Numbered from the stretch's first letter, positions 16,768-26,469 are shown. The stretch: 64,000 nt of DNA from Gloeothece verrucosa PCC 7822 (GCF_000147335.1 NC_014501.1:3284300-3348299); one strand, 5' to 3'. Notes: generated from the sequence alone by a model not told the origin. Program-made: numbers and translations.

Positions 16768-18687
16768 ATGATGAGAATTTTACTAATGGAAGATGATCCC
16801 CTGACCAGGACTGTCTTGACTCAAACTTTGAGTAATCATCATTACAATGTTGATGTAGCCAAAGACGGAAAATCGGGGTTACAACTAGCTCAAACTTACA
16901 ACTATGATTTATTTCTATTAGATGTGGTTGTGCCTGTATTGGATGGAATTAGCGTCTGTCAACAGCTTCGTTCTCAGGGATTACAAGAGCCGATTGTTTT
17001 ACTGACTGCCAAGGATAGTAGTAGTGATCAAATCATTGGTTTAGATGCTGGAGCCGATGATTATATTATTAAACCCGTTAATTTAGAGACTTTAATGGCT
17101 CGAATTCGAGCTTTATTACGGCGGAAAAATGCCTCATTATCATCAGTTATTGAATGGGGAAATTTACAGTTAAACTTGAGTAACTGTGAAGTAAACTGTG
17201 AAAATGAACCAATCCATTTAACCGCGAAAGAATATGCTCTATTAGAGCTTTTTTTGGTGAATCCTAAGCGAATTTTTAATCGTCGTGTTATTTTAGAGCG
17301 GCTCTGGGATATTGGCGAGTCTCCGGGGGAAGAAACAGTCAGCACTCATATCAAATGTTTACGCCAAAAACTTAAAAATGCCGGAGTGAGCGACCCAATT
17401 GAAACCGTTTATGGCTTAGGATATCGTCTGAGAAAAGCTGATGAGATTGACACTTCTCCCAACTTATCTACCCAAACAAAGCTCAAGCAAAAAGAACAAC
17501 AAACCTTAAAAAACAAACAAAAAAAAGTCGTTAAATCCACTTTAAAAACCTGGGATAAATTTAAACAAAAATACCAGGAGCAAATAGAAGCATTAGAGCA
17601 ATTAATTCTCGATATAGAAAAAAACATCGGGCAGAAAGACTTGAGTAAAAAAGCCGCAGACAATGCTCATAAATTAGCAGGCTCTTTAGGAGTATTTGGT
17701 TTACACAAGGGTTCCAGAATAGCTAAAAAACTCGAGGAACTCTTAGAATTAGAAACAAAAATACCCCAAAAAAACTATCAAAAACTAACGGAATTGCTCA
17801 CTCAATTAAGAAAAGAAATAGAACAAGCTTCTCCTAATCCTCTCTCAGAAAACCCAACAAGTCTATCATCCGAGTCAGGAATTTTTTCAGGGCTTCCACC
17901 GATGAGCAAGAGTGGGGAACTGGTTACGGAACTCAGTCAAACAGCATCGATTTTGATGATTGATGATGATTTAGCCTTAGCCGAACGAGTTAGAATAGAG
18001 GCACAGACGTGGAATTTAAACTTAGAAATAGCGACAGATTTGACCGTTGCTCGGCAGATTATCTTGCAAAAAACACCAGCAATTATTATTTTAGACCTTA
18101 ACTTTGACAGTGCCAGCGAAGATGGATTTACGCTTTTAGAAGAACTTAACCAAAGTCGGCCTAACTTACCGATCATTATCTTTACTGGACGAGAAAGTTT
18201 AAACGATCGCATTAAGGTAGCCCGTCTGGGAGCCAAAGCTTTTTTACATAAACCTCTAGCGGCTCATCAAATTCTAAAAACCGTAACGGATATCTTACAT
18301 GAAAATCCTTTATGCTCAAAAAATCGCGTCATGATAGTAGATGACGATCTCCTCACGCTAACCACTTTGGTTAACTTGTTAAAACCCTTGAATATAGAAG
18401 TAATAACTTGTCATAACCCTAACCAATTTTGGGAAATGCTCACCACTTATCATCCTAATCTATTAGTGCTAGACCTGGAAATGCCGCAATTTAACGGGCT
18501 AGAATTGTGTCAAGTGGTTCGTCAAGACCCCACTTGGAACGACCTACCGATTCTCTTTTTATCAATATATACTGATGAAGAAATGATACAGCAAATGTTT
18601 GCCGCCGGAGCAGACGACTATATTAGTAAACAGAGTGATCACACAGACTTAATCAATCACATTATCCGACGATTAAAGCTCTCATGA
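16768..18687 (+). CDS. RcaC-like response regulator, REC-wHTH-HPt-REC-REC
   Basis: A 639-residue multi-domain regulator. REC1 (about 1-118) has MEDDPLT, phospho-acceptor Asp52 in LLDVVVP, and DDYIIKPV. An OmpR/PhoB winged helix follows (about 130-228; LTAKEYALLELFL, TVSTHIKCLRQKL, VYGLGYRLRK). Then come a charged linker and an HPt domain (about 275-350; AADNAHKLAGSLGVFG with the phospho-His). REC2 (about 390-510) has IDDDLAL and IILDLNFD, and REC3 (about 530-638) has VDDDLLT and LVLDLEMPQ. The architecture resembles RcaC of chromatic acclimation but with an additional receiver. It lies 25 nt before a CHASE3/PAS kinase on the same strand, a likely cognate pair. The DNA targets are unknown. Confidence 0.88.
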   Translation: MMRILLMEDDPLTRTVLTQTLSNHHYNVDVAKDGKSGLQLAQTYNYDLFLLDVVVPVLDGISVCQQLRSQGLQEPIVLLTAKDSSSDQIIGLDAGADDYIIKPVNLETLMARIRALLRRKNASLSSVIEWGNLQLNLSNCEVNCENEPIHLTAKEYALLELFLVNPKRIFNRRVILERLWDIGESPGEETVSTHIKCLRQKLKNAGVSDPIETVYGLGYRLRKADEIDTSPNLSTQTKLKQKEQQTLKNKQKKVVKSTLKTWDKFKQKYQEQIEALEQLILDIEKNIGQKDLSKKAADNAHKLAGSLGVFGLHKGSRIAKKLEELLELETKIPQKNYQKLTELLTQLRKEIEQASPNPLSENPTSLSSESGIFSGLPPMSKSGELVTELSQTASILMIDDDLALAERVRIEAQTWNLNLEIATDLTVARQIILQKTPAIIILDLNFDSASEDGFTLLEELNQSRPNLPIIIFTGRESLNDRIKVARLGAKAFLHKPLAAHQILKTVTDILHENPLCSKNRVMIVDDDLLTLTTLVNLLKPLNIEVITCHNPNQFWEMLTTYHPNLLVLDLEMPQFNGLELCQVVRQDPTWNDLPILFLSIYTDEEMIQQMFAAGADDYISKQSDHTDLINHIIRRLKLS

Positions 18688-18712
18688 AACCGATTAAAAG
18701 CCATTTATTCCC

Positions 18713-21700
18713 ATGAGCAACAATTCAATCGAGCCATTAGATCAAGACACAACCACACGAGAATCTATTGCTGAAAAGAAGCAAGGGCACTCTCAAGAGC
18801 CACAAGTGCCATCTAAGCCCTTAAGGAAAAGGAGATTGAATAATCGACTAATCAACTGTGGTTTTGGATTAGCTTTGTTATTATTATTTGGGGCAACACT
18901 TGGGTTTTATGTCGGTATTGAACAAGTAAAAGAAAAGCAGAACTTGGTGGAGCATACCTATAAAGTCTTAGAGCAAATTGACGATACATTATATGAAATT
19001 AGTCAGGCTGAATGGGGACACAGAGGTTATATGATCAGCCAAGACCAGAATTATATCTCCACTTATACTAAAGGTTTTGATCACGCTCACGCGGCTGTCC
19101 AAAAGCTAGAGAAGATGACGAAAGAGAATCCCGAACAACAAAAGCAAATTAAAGTTTTAATAAATTCCCTTTACCAACATTTCTCACTTCTTGAAAACTC
19201 TCTAAAGTTATTACAGCAAAATCCATCAAACCCACAAATTAAAATTTCCATAACCCATCAAGTAAAACAATTTCAAGAGCCAATAGAAGTCAAATTAAAG
19301 CAAATAGAGGAAATAGAACGAGGGTTGCTGAAAAAGCGGCAACAGGAAGCATCAAAGAGCTTGCATTCTATTAGCTTGTTAGTGGGGATTGGCTATTTTT
19401 TAAGTTTTCTTCTTTTGTTAACTATTTATCGGCAAATCAAGCAAGAAATAAAAGCTCGCTATCAAGCAGAAGAGGATTTACAACAAACTAATGAACAATT
19501 AGAAGCCCGAATTCAACAGCGAACTGCACAGTTAACTCAGTTAAATATTAATCTAGAAAATGAAATAGAAGACCGTAAACAGCTAGAACAATTGCTGCGG
19601 GAAAGTGAAGAACGCTTTCGCCAGGCAATTTATGAGGCTCCTTTGCCGATTTTAATTCATGCAGAAGACGGAGAGATCTTACAAATTAACTGGGCTTGGT
19701 CAGAAATTTCTGGCTATCAACCCCAAGAAATCCCTACCCTTTCCGCTTGGGTTCAAAAAGTTTATGGCGATAATTATGAAAGATTTAGAAACTATATTCG
19801 TCAATTATTCCAGTTAAATCAACGGGTGAATGAAGGAGAACATACTCTCATCAATCGTCAAGGAAAAACCCTAATTTGGGATTATTATTCTGCTCCTTTA
19901 AAAACCTTATCAGATGGTCGCCGAGTGCGAATTACCATGGCCCTTGATGTTACCCAGCGCAAAGAAGCCGAAATGGCCCTCCAAGCCAGTGAAGCCCGCT
20001 ATGCGACTTTAACAGAATTGGCCCCTGTGGGAATTTTTCATACCGATTCTGAGGGCAATTGTATTTATATTAATCAACATTGGTGTGCGATCACTGGCTT
20101 AAGCACGGCTGAAGCGATGGGCACCGGTTGGCTAAAAGCCTTGCATTCAGAAGACCAACAGCGAGTAACAGCCACTTGGATTCGTGCTGTAGCCAAAAAT
20201 ACGGCTTTTTACCTAGAGTATCGCTTTCAGAATCCTAATGGAAAGATTACTTGGGTCGTGGGTCAAGCAATTCCACAAATCACCCCATCAGGAGAAGTGC
20301 TAGGTTATATTGGCACCATTACCGACATCTCCACCCTAAAAGAAGCAGAATTGGCCCTCAGCCAAAGTGAAGAACGCTTCCGTCAAGCGGTACTGAATGC
20401 GCCTGTACCCATAGCCATACATGCTGAAGATGGGACAGTGTTGCAAATTAGTCGCGCTTGGAGCGATATTACTGGTTATACCTTAGAAGATATTCCTACC
20501 GTTGCAGATTGGATAGAAAAAGCTTACCGCACTAACCAACAAAAGATTCAAGCCAATGTTGAACGCCTCTACGGTTTAACTGAACCCATTGCGGAGGGAG
20601 AATATATCATCACGACAAAAAACGGAGTAACTCGAATTTGGGAATTTTACTCTACTGGTTTAGGGAGGCTTTCTGATGGTCGCCGCACTGTGATTAGTAC
20701 CGCTTTAGATGTGACTGAACGTAAAAAGGTAGAACTACAGTTAAAACAAGCTAAACAAAACCTAGAGATTCGGGTTGCCGCACGCACCACAGAACTACAA
20801 CAGGCTAATGAACAACTGCTACAAGAACTCTCTGAAAAACTACAAACTCAAAAAATCTTGGCTGAACAAGCTCAACTGTTGGACTTAGCGCATGATACCA
20901 TTCTGACGCGAGACTTAGAAGGGACAATTCTATTTTGGAATCAAGGGGCCGAAAAAATGTATGGCTTTTCATCGCTGGAGGCCGTCGGTCAACATAGCAA
21001 TGTTTTGTTAAATACGGTATTTCCTGAACCCTACAGCCAAATTTTAAGCCAATTATTTGCTCAAGACTATTGGGAAGGAGAACTGCGTCATCAAAAGCTA
21101 GACGGAACAGAGATTATCGTTGCTAGTCGTTGGGTATTACAACGGGATAAAGCCGGCAACCCGAGCAAAATTTTAGAGATTAACAATGATATTACGCTTC
21201 GCAAACGAGCCGAAGAAGCCTTACAGGATAATGAAGCTAAATTTCGTTCGCTGAGTGAATCTTCTCCCATCGGCATCTTTTTAACTGATACTCATGGCAG
21301 AGTGCTTTATACTAACCCTCGTTATCAAGAAATAGTCGGGGGTACAGCCGAGGAAGTATTAGGAGAAGGTTGGAAGCAATTTATTCATCCAGAAGACCTG
21401 GAAAATATTGTATCTGAATGGTTGACTCATCTAGAAAAACAAAAGAACAGTTTTTATCCACAAGTGCGTTATTGTCATAAAAATACTGAGATCCGCTATA
21501 CACAGGTTCATACAGCCGCAATTTTTACAGAGAGAGGTCAATTAACTGGTTTTGTGGGAACAGTAGAAGATATTACCGAACGCCGATTGATCGAACAGAT
21601 GAAAAAAGATTTTATTTCTGTTGTCAGTCATGAATTAAGGATTCCCTTAACGGCTATTCATGGTTCTCTAGGATTATTAGCGGCTGGAGTCTATGACAAC

Positions 21701-22357
21701 AAACCTGAAAAGGGAAAAAAAATGCTTCAAATTGCTGCTACTCAAACGGAACGATTGGTTAAATTAGTCAATGATATTCTCGATTTAGGGCGCTTAGAAT
21801 CTGGCAAACTGCACTTAGTGATACAACCTTGTGAAGTCGCCCAATTACTAGAACAAGCCGCAGAACTGATGCGCCCAAAAGCGGCAGAGAACCAAATTAC
21901 CTTGTCGGTTACCCCTATAGATGTTCAAGTCTGGGCAGATTTTGATTCTATTATGCAAACCTTGACTAACTTATTAAGCAACGCCATCAAATTTTCTCTC
22001 CCTAAAAGCACCATTTCAGTTAATGCAGAATTGATAAGTTCGCATGATAAAATAGCAATATGGCAACAAAAAAGGCCCTCTCTCGCTTCCTTGTCTGTTC
22101 CTTATGTTTTATTTCAAGTTAAAGATCAAGGTAGAGGTATTCCCCGCAATCAATTAGAACTCATTTTTGAAAAATTTCAACAAGTTGATGCAACGGATTC
22201 TCGAGATAAGGGAGGAGCCGGCTTAGGGTTAGCTATTTGTCGTCTAATTATTGAGCAACAGGGAGGTCAAATTTGGGCAGAGAGTGTATTAGGAGAAGGA
22301 AGTAGTTTTTATTTTACCTTGCAATTATATGAAACCCAAAAAAATTTTAGTTATTGA
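18713..22357 (+). CDS. CHASE3-PAS(x5) sensor histidine kinase
   Basis: 1214 residues. TM1 lies at about 48-68, and an extracytoplasmic CHASE3-type helical domain at about 75-215 (WGHRGYMISQDQNYI). TM2 at about 218-240 and a coiled coil follow. There are five PAS/PAC units, each starting with ESEERFRQAI-like or related text; units 1 and 3 are near copies (PLPILIHAEDGEILQI and PVPIAIHAEDGTVLQI). HisKA has VVSHELRIPLTAIHG. HATPase_c has NLLSNAIKFS, DQGRGIP and GAGLGLAICR. It is a membrane-bound kinase with probable multiple signal inputs. Its 3' end overlaps the next receiver gene by 29 nt, so the two are probably translationally coupled. The kinase is preceded by its probable RcaC-like regulator. 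Confidence 0.9.
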   Translation: MSNNSIEPLDQDTTTRESIAEKKQGHSQEPQVPSKPLRKRRLNNRLINCGFGLALLLLFGATLGFYVGIEQVKEKQNLVEHTYKVLEQIDDTLYEISQAEWGHRGYMISQDQNYISTYTKGFDHAHAAVQKLEKMTKENPEQQKQIKVLINSLYQHFSLLENSLKLLQQNPSNPQIKISITHQVKQFQEPIEVKLKQIEEIERGLLKKRQQEASKSLHSISLLVGIGYFLSFLLLLTIYRQIKQEIKARYQAEEDLQQTNEQLEARIQQRTAQLTQLNINLENEIEDRKQLEQLLRESEERFRQAIYEAPLPILIHAEDGEILQINWAWSEISGYQPQEIPTLSAWVQKVYGDNYERFRNYIRQLFQLNQRVNEGEHTLINRQGKTLIWDYYSAPLKTLSDGRRVRITMALDVTQRKEAEMALQASEARYATLTELAPVGIFHTDSEGNCIYINQHWCAITGLSTAEAMGTGWLKALHSEDQQRVTATWIRAVAKNTAFYLEYRFQNPNGKITWVVGQAIPQITPSGEVLGYIGTITDISTLKEAELALSQSEERFRQAVLNAPVPIAIHAEDGTVLQISRAWSDITGYTLEDIPTVADWIEKAYRTNQQKIQANVERLYGLTEPIAEGEYIITTKNGVTRIWEFYSTGLGRLSDGRRTVISTALDVTERKKVELQLKQAKQNLEIRVAARTTELQQANEQLLQELSEKLQTQKILAEQAQLLDLAHDTILTRDLEGTILFWNQGAEKMYGFSSLEAVGQHSNVLLNTVFPEPYSQILSQLFAQDYWEGELRHQKLDGTEIIVASRWVLQRDKAGNPSKILEINNDITLRKRAEEALQDNEAKFRSLSESSPIGIFLTDTHGRVLYTNPRYQEIVGGTAEEVLGEGWKQFIHPEDLENIVSEWLTHLEKQKNSFYPQVRYCHKNTEIRYTQVHTAAIFTERGQLTGFVGTVEDITERRLIEQMKKDFISVVSHELRIPLTAIHGSLGLLAAGVYDNKPEKGKKMLQIAATQTERLVKLVNDILDLGRLESGKLHLVIQPCEVAQLLEQAAELMRPKAAENQITLSVTPIDVQVWADFDSIMQTLTNLLSNAIKFSLPKSTISVNAELISSHDKIAIWQQKRPSLASLSVPYVLFQVKDQGRGIPRNQLELIFEKFQQVDATDSRDKGGAGLGLAICRLIIEQQGGQIWAESVLGEGSSFYFTLQLYETQKNFSY

Positions 22358-22706
22358 TGATGATGAGGCGATACAGGAAGTTGTACAGGGTTGTCTAGAA
22401 GAATTAGCGCAGTGGGAAGTGGTTACAGCAGGTTCTGGAGAACAAGGCTTACAAATTGCGGCTTCTGAGTTTTTTGATGGAATTTTACTCGATGTTTCTA
22501 TGCCGGGGATGGATGGAATAGAAACTTGGCAAAAGCTGCAAGAAAATCCCGCCACAAAATCTATTCCTGTGGTTTTATTAACTGCTAGAGTTCAACCTTC
22601 TGAAACCGCCCTATTTTCCCAGTTAGGAGTAGCCGGGGTACTGGTTAAACCGTTTAATCCTCTTTCGATAGCCGAACAAATAGCCCAATTACTCAAATGG
22701 ATTTAA
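22329..22706 (+). CDS. Single-domain response regulator (REC)
   Basis: A 125-residue CheY-like receiver: VIDDDEAIQEV acidic pocket, phospho-acceptor Asp in ILLDVSMPGMDG, Thr in VVLLTARV, and Lys in LVKPFNP. It has no output domain. The ATG lies inside the 3' end of the kinase gene in a different frame (29-nt overlap), indicating coupled expression. With the kinase and the HPt-bearing regulator upstream it could form a phosphorelay. That is inference from order and domain content. Confidence 0.92.
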   Translation: MKPKKILVIDDDEAIQEVVQGCLEELAQWEVVTAGSGEQGLQIAASEFFDGILLDVSMPGMDGIETWQKLQENPATKSIPVVLLTARVQPSETALFSQLGVAGVLVKPFNPLSIAEQIAQLLKWI

Positions 22707-22711
22707 TTTTG

Positions 22712-23272
22712 TTAAAGTTCAATCCATTCAAAATCTAATTCATCACAAACGCTTATACAAGTTTCGGGGGTGGTGATATGAGGTTCGCCAGCGTAAATAA
22801 TTTTGTTAGTTTTTGGGTTTTCTGTGCGAAAATCTTCTGAATATTCAATTAATTGAGACAAATTATTCTTTTCTGGCCTACGGTGTAGATTTTTGAGAAA
22901 AAAATTCATGGTTTTTTGTCTGATCCAACCTTTGAGAATAGCCGTTGAGGCAAATTTCGTGCCCAATAGTTGTTGGTCAATCAGGATATTATCAATTTGT
23001 TGCTCATTTAACAATGCTGCGGCTTGAAGATAATAACCGATGGGCTGGCGTTTTGAAGTTGGGTTAGCTAACAGTTTCGGCCATTCTTCGGCAAAAAAGT
23101 CAGCCGTTTGTTGCTTGATCCATCCACGTAAGGCTAAAATTTCTCCTATTCGTAAATACTTAAATTGAGCTTGATCTTTTAAGGCTAATTCGATTTGTGG
23201 AACTGAGATTAAATCAGCTTCCTGTAAAATTAGACCCAGAGGTTTAGTTTTTTCGGTGGAGGAAGTGGTCAT
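22712..23272 (-). CDS. Protein with two MshEN-like repeats
   Basis: A 186-residue soluble protein holding two similar segments. The first is LGLILQEADLISVPQIELAL, followed by LRIGEILALRGWIKQQTADFF. The second is IGYYLQAAALLNEQQIDNIL, followed by KFASTAILKGWIRQKTMNFF. The pattern LGxxLxxAxLIsxxQIxxAL...iGEIL resembles the N-terminal domain of type II secretion/type IV pilus ATPases (GspE_N/MshEN), some of which bind c-di-GMP. There is no ATPase domain here. The last 50 residues are acidic. It converges on the REC gene, leaving only 5 nt between stops. Its role is unknown; link to pilus motility or c-di-GMP is a guess. Confidence 0.6.
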   Translation of the reverse strand: MTTSSTEKTKPLGLILQEADLISVPQIELALKDQAQFKYLRIGEILALRGWIKQQTADFFAEEWPKLLANPTSKRQPIGYYLQAAALLNEQQIDNILIDQQLLGTKFASTAILKGWIRQKTMNFFLKNLHRRPEKNNLSQLIEYSEDFRTENPKTNKIIYAGEPHITTPETCISVCDELDFEWIEL

Positions 23273-23466
23273 ATCAAGTTAAAGGTTATTTGGGTGCGTA
23301 GGAACATGAGGAGATTGTCATTGACTTGAGCAAGACGTTTTGTCTTTTTCCCTTCTCCTTTGTTTTCTAAAATAACCTTTTTTTCAAAACAAAGTAATAC
23401 TGTGTCGCAAAATTCCTGAGAATCTCGGTGGAGTTTATACTCATATTAATTAATCTATCTCTGATC

Positions 23467-24993
23467 TCAGCTTAAACACCGAATCGCTTCTAGTAATCCT
23501 CTGGCTTTATTCAGTGTTTCTTCGTATTCTTTCTCTGGGATGGAATCAGCCACCAGTCCGGCTCCGGCTTGCACAGAGACTAGATATTGATTAAGATTGT
23601 CAGGCCGTACAATCATCGTGCGAATGGCGATAGCGCTGTTGAGTTGCCCTTCAAAATCGTAATAGCCATAAACCCCTGAATAAGGCCCTCTGCGTGAGGG
23701 TTCTAGTTCTTGAATAATCTCCATGGCCCGTATTTTGGGGGCCCCGCTCACGGTTCCCGCCGGAAAACAAGCTTTTAATAAATCCCATGCGCTCTTATTG
23801 GGTGCTAGTTGTCCCACCACATTACTAACAATGTGCATCACATGAGAATATCTTTCAATAACCATTAATTCATCGACTTTAACCGTTCCTTCTACACAAA
23901 CCCGCCCTAAATCATTGCGTCCTAAATCCACTAACATTACGTGTTCAGCAATTTCTTTAGGGTCTTGTAATAAATCTTCCTCAAAGGCATTATCTTCTGT
24001 GGGCGTTTTTCCTCTGGGTCTTGTGCCGGCAATGGGCCGTAAGGTGGCTTTGAGGGTACTGTCTTCATTGAGTTCTGCTTTGACCATTACTTCAGGAGAT
24101 GACCCGATAATTTGCCAATCTTTGAATTGATAAAATCCCATATAGGGCGAAGGGTTAATCAGCCGCAAAGAACGGTATAAATCGAAGGGATAACCTTTAT
24201 AGGGGGCGCTGAGGCGTTGGGATAGCACCACTTGAAAGATATCTCCGGCCCGGATATATTCTTTAGCTTTGAGGACATTGGCACAAAATTGTTCTTGAGA
24301 GGTATTACTTTGATAGAGTAATTTGGCAGATTCCGTTTTTGCCCCAGTAGATAATTCTAGGGTTTTTGCTTCATTCGGTAAGGGCAATTGTAGCTTTAAG
24401 ACTAATTTGGTGACACGATCACAGGCTTGTTGATAGGCATCTTCTAAGTTAACATTTTCATTCCGTAAGTCGGCATAGGCCACTGCCCAAATTTTCCGTT
24501 TTACCTGATCAAAAATAATTAAATGATCTACTTGCATCCAGATTCCATCCGGCAAGTCGTCTTCTGTAGCGCTATGGATGGGGACTCGTGGTTCAATCCA
24601 GCGAATTAACTCATAACCCCAATAACCAAATAAGCCGCCAATTCCAGGAGGCAGTTGGGGTAATTTCACCGGATGAATGGGTTCTAAACAACGGGCTAAA
24701 ATATCGAAGGGATTGCCCTCAAATTGTTCAGTCGTTCCATCTCGATAGCTTTGAGTCGTCTTATTGCCTTTTGCTTCTAACACCCAGACCGGTTCACAGC
24801 CTAAAAAACTGTAGCGTCCAAGTCTTTCTCCTCCGTCCACTGATTCTAGGAGAAAACTATAGGGCTGTCCGGCACACACTTTATACCAAGCCGAAACGGG
24901 CGTTTCTAAATCAGCGACCCATTCTTGATAGACTGGTACAAAATTCCCTTGTTTGGCTAGGGCTTCGAATTCTGTAAAGGTTGGCGAGATCAT
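23467..24993 (-). CDS. trpE: Anthranilate synthase component I
   Basis: A 508-residue chorismate-utilising enzyme that makes anthranilate from chorismate with glutamine-derived ammonia, the first step of tryptophan synthesis. It has the N-terminal Anth_synt_I_N domain (SFLLESVDGGERLGRYSFLG, part of the Trp feedback site) and the chorismate-binding domain, with PSPYMGFY, GSSPEVMV, RPIAGTRPRG, DLGRNDLGRV, FPAGTVSGAPKIRAME and SVQAGAGLVADSIPEKEYEE. I choose the ATG at 24993 over the in-frame TTG at 25017, since the latter is a weak start and the protein aligns from ISPTFTEF. It lies downstream of psaD on the same strand, with two palindromes in the gap. No other trp genes are adjacent. Confidence 0.96.
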   Translation of the reverse strand: MISPTFTEFEALAKQGNFVPVYQEWVADLETPVSAWYKVCAGQPYSFLLESVDGGERLGRYSFLGCEPVWVLEAKGNKTTQSYRDGTTEQFEGNPFDILARCLEPIHPVKLPQLPPGIGGLFGYWGYELIRWIEPRVPIHSATEDDLPDGIWMQVDHLIIFDQVKRKIWAVAYADLRNENVNLEDAYQQACDRVTKLVLKLQLPLPNEAKTLELSTGAKTESAKLLYQSNTSQEQFCANVLKAKEYIRAGDIFQVVLSQRLSAPYKGYPFDLYRSLRLINPSPYMGFYQFKDWQIIGSSPEVMVKAELNEDSTLKATLRPIAGTRPRGKTPTEDNAFEEDLLQDPKEIAEHVMLVDLGRNDLGRVCVEGTVKVDELMVIERYSHVMHIVSNVVGQLAPNKSAWDLLKACFPAGTVSGAPKIRAMEIIQELEPSRRGPYSGVYGYYDFEGQLNSAIAIRTMIVRPDNLNQYLVSVQAGAGLVADSIPEKEYEETLNKARGLLEAIRCLS

Positions 24994-25033
24994 AGTTAAA
25001 GTTTTTACTACAAACAATGCAACAAATGTAATG

Positions 25034-25115
25034 ACCAGTTACCGGTTGGATAATCGGGCAAGCTTTGAGCCTTCTAGGAGTATAGCTTACTCTTTACCCT
25101 ATACCAGTTACTGGT
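25034..25115. promoter_or_regulatory. Paired 13-bp palindromes between psaD and trpE
   Basis: ACCAGTTACCGGT at 25034-25046 and ACCAGTTACTGGT at 25103-25115 are near-identical. The second is a perfect palindrome about its central base. The flanking ATG and CAT extend the pair into an inverted repeat. They could be an operator pair for trpE, or remnants of a cyanobacterial heptamer (STRR) array. Confidence 0.4.
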
Positions 25116-25137
25116 CATCCTTACAACAAAATTTTAA

Positions 25138-25563
25138 TTAAACGTCGTAAGGTTTCTTACCTGAGAATTTGAGGGTAGCCGGTTCGGGGTTTTTGCCGAT
25201 GCTTCTATCTTTCTTGCCGTTGTAAGCGCGTCCTTCGTTAACTTTTTCGGGGAATACGCCATCAGCAGGATGGAGATATTCGATTTCTCCATTGGGGAAA
25301 ATGCGATAGATTTTGTAGTTGTCGATTTTCGGCTTAAATTTAGAGCGAAATTGACCACCTAGGGCGATACATTGCTCTTTACGAGCTAAATAAAGGAGGT
25401 TGTCGCCTTCATTCATGATAGCCGCGCCACCTGTGGGCAGTTCAAATACTTGCTCTTTGGGGCTGGTCCAGGTGATGGCGTATTTCTCTTCTAGATTAGC
25501 TTTCGAGAGTAAGCCACCGGTGCTACCACCAAATTTAGGGGGTTTTCCAGAAAGTTCTGTCAT
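25138..25563 (-). CDS. psaD: Photosystem I subunit II (PsaD)
   Basis: A 141-residue stromal/cytoplasmic-side PSI extrinsic subunit that forms the ferredoxin docking site. The sequence from [17 protein letters not shown] through [33 protein letters not shown] and [24 protein letters not shown] to the basic C-terminus is canonical, and the length is right. No signal peptide is expected. It is upstream of trpE on the same strand but separated by 144 nt with palindromes, so cotranscription is doubtful. Confidence 0.98.
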   Translation of the reverse strand: MTELSGKPPKFGGSTGGLLSKANLEEKYAITWTSPKEQVFELPTGGAAIMNEGDNLLYLARKEQCIALGGQFRSKFKPKIDNYKIYRIFPNGEIEYLHPADGVFPEKVNEGRAYNGKKDRSIGKNPEPATLKFSGKKPYDV

Positions 25564-25795
25564 AGGATTGCGTTTTTAAAACAAGGTGTTTTAGGGAATC
25601 CTACCACTGAGTCCCACTTGATTTAGTAGGTTTGTCAAGAACTGTTACAAAAGGAGGCACAAGAGGTAAAAGTTGATGATGCGTCACAGCTTAAAACCCC
25701 GCCCTCTTAAGTGCCTGACAGCTTATATATCAAAGGGATGATGCCAATGTCAGGAAATCCGTATATTTTGAAAAAGATGTATTCAAGTGACCTAC

Positions 25796-26437
25796 ATGAT
25801 GGCTACACAAACGGCACAACGCTCTCCTAAGCTAGTCAATAATATTCAAAATATTCTAGAATCTGGGGAGTTAGTCATTGTACCGACAGAAGTTTCCTAT
25901 ATCATAGTTGCTCATGCTTTCAAACCCCGAGCTATCCGTAAAATTGCTCAACTCAAGCGGTGGAATGCGCCTCAACCACTGGTATTATTGACTCGACGCG
26001 AAAAAGTAGAAGAGTTTGGGGTGGTTAGTGCCGCTTCTCAAAAATTAATCAATCACTTCCCTTATCCCATCACCCTAATTATTCCCAAAAAAAATACTAT
26101 TCCTGATACAATTACCGCTCAACATTCGGCTTTATTTATTTCTTGTCCCGATGAATTTATTTACAATTTAGTCGCTCAGATTCCTTTTCCTATGGTCTGT
26201 ACAACGGCGGGTTTTTCTGATGAGTATAAAGCGAGAAAGTACCGCACAGCTATAGAACTTTTTGACGGACAAGTGCCGCTTATTGTTGACGGAGGAGACT
26301 GTAAATATGATTCTAAAGGGACTTTAATTGATTGTACATTACCTACCCCGACTATCCTTAATTTTGGGACGGTTTCGGTGGATGATTTGCGTTCTATTTT
26401 ACCAGAAATTGAACTCCCATCTCATCTAAGAAAATAA
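25796..26437 (+). CDS. Sua5/YciO/YrdC-family protein
   Basis: About 213 residues matching the YrdC fold: VIVPTEVSYIIV near the N-terminus, IAQLKRWNAPQPLVLLTR, YPITLIIPKK, and a C-terminal half with SDEYKARKYRTA and LIVDGGDCKYDSKGTLIDCT. Family members make threonylcarbamoyl-AMP for tRNA t6A synthesis (TsaC/Sua5). Here the canonical nucleotide-binding residues are altered (for example KRWNAPQP replaces the usual KxRP block), so this may be a divergent YciO-like paralogue rather than the housekeeping enzyme. Tandem ATGs at 25796 and 25799 are both possible starts; an upstream GTG is less likely. It converges on gltD. Confidence 0.7.
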   Translation: MMATQTAQRSPKLVNNIQNILESGELVIVPTEVSYIIVAHAFKPRAIRKIAQLKRWNAPQPLVLLTRREKVEEFGVVSAASQKLINHFPYPITLIIPKKNTIPDTITAQHSALFISCPDEFIYNLVAQIPFPMVCTTAGFSDEYKARKYRTAIELFDGQVPLIVDGGDCKYDSKGTLIDCTLPTPTILNFGTVSVDDLRSILPEIELPSHLRK

Positions 26438-26453
26438 TTGTATAAATATTCAA

Positions 26454-26469
26454 GCCCGCACAGGCGGGC
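26454..26469. repeat. GC-rich hairpin repeat
   Basis: GCCCGC, loop ACAG, GCGGGC, between the convergent YrdC-like and gltD genes. It belongs to the same hairpin style (GCCNGC-4nt-GCNGGC) seen at 34331-34390 and 37569-37590. The adjacent text near 26490-26515 (CACCGCGAGGGGTA) recurs near 47367. Confidence 0.55.

Noticed and set aside
25138..25563. psaD-trpE as one operon
   Set aside because: The genes are on one strand, but a 144-nt gap with two palindromes and unrelated functions argue against it.
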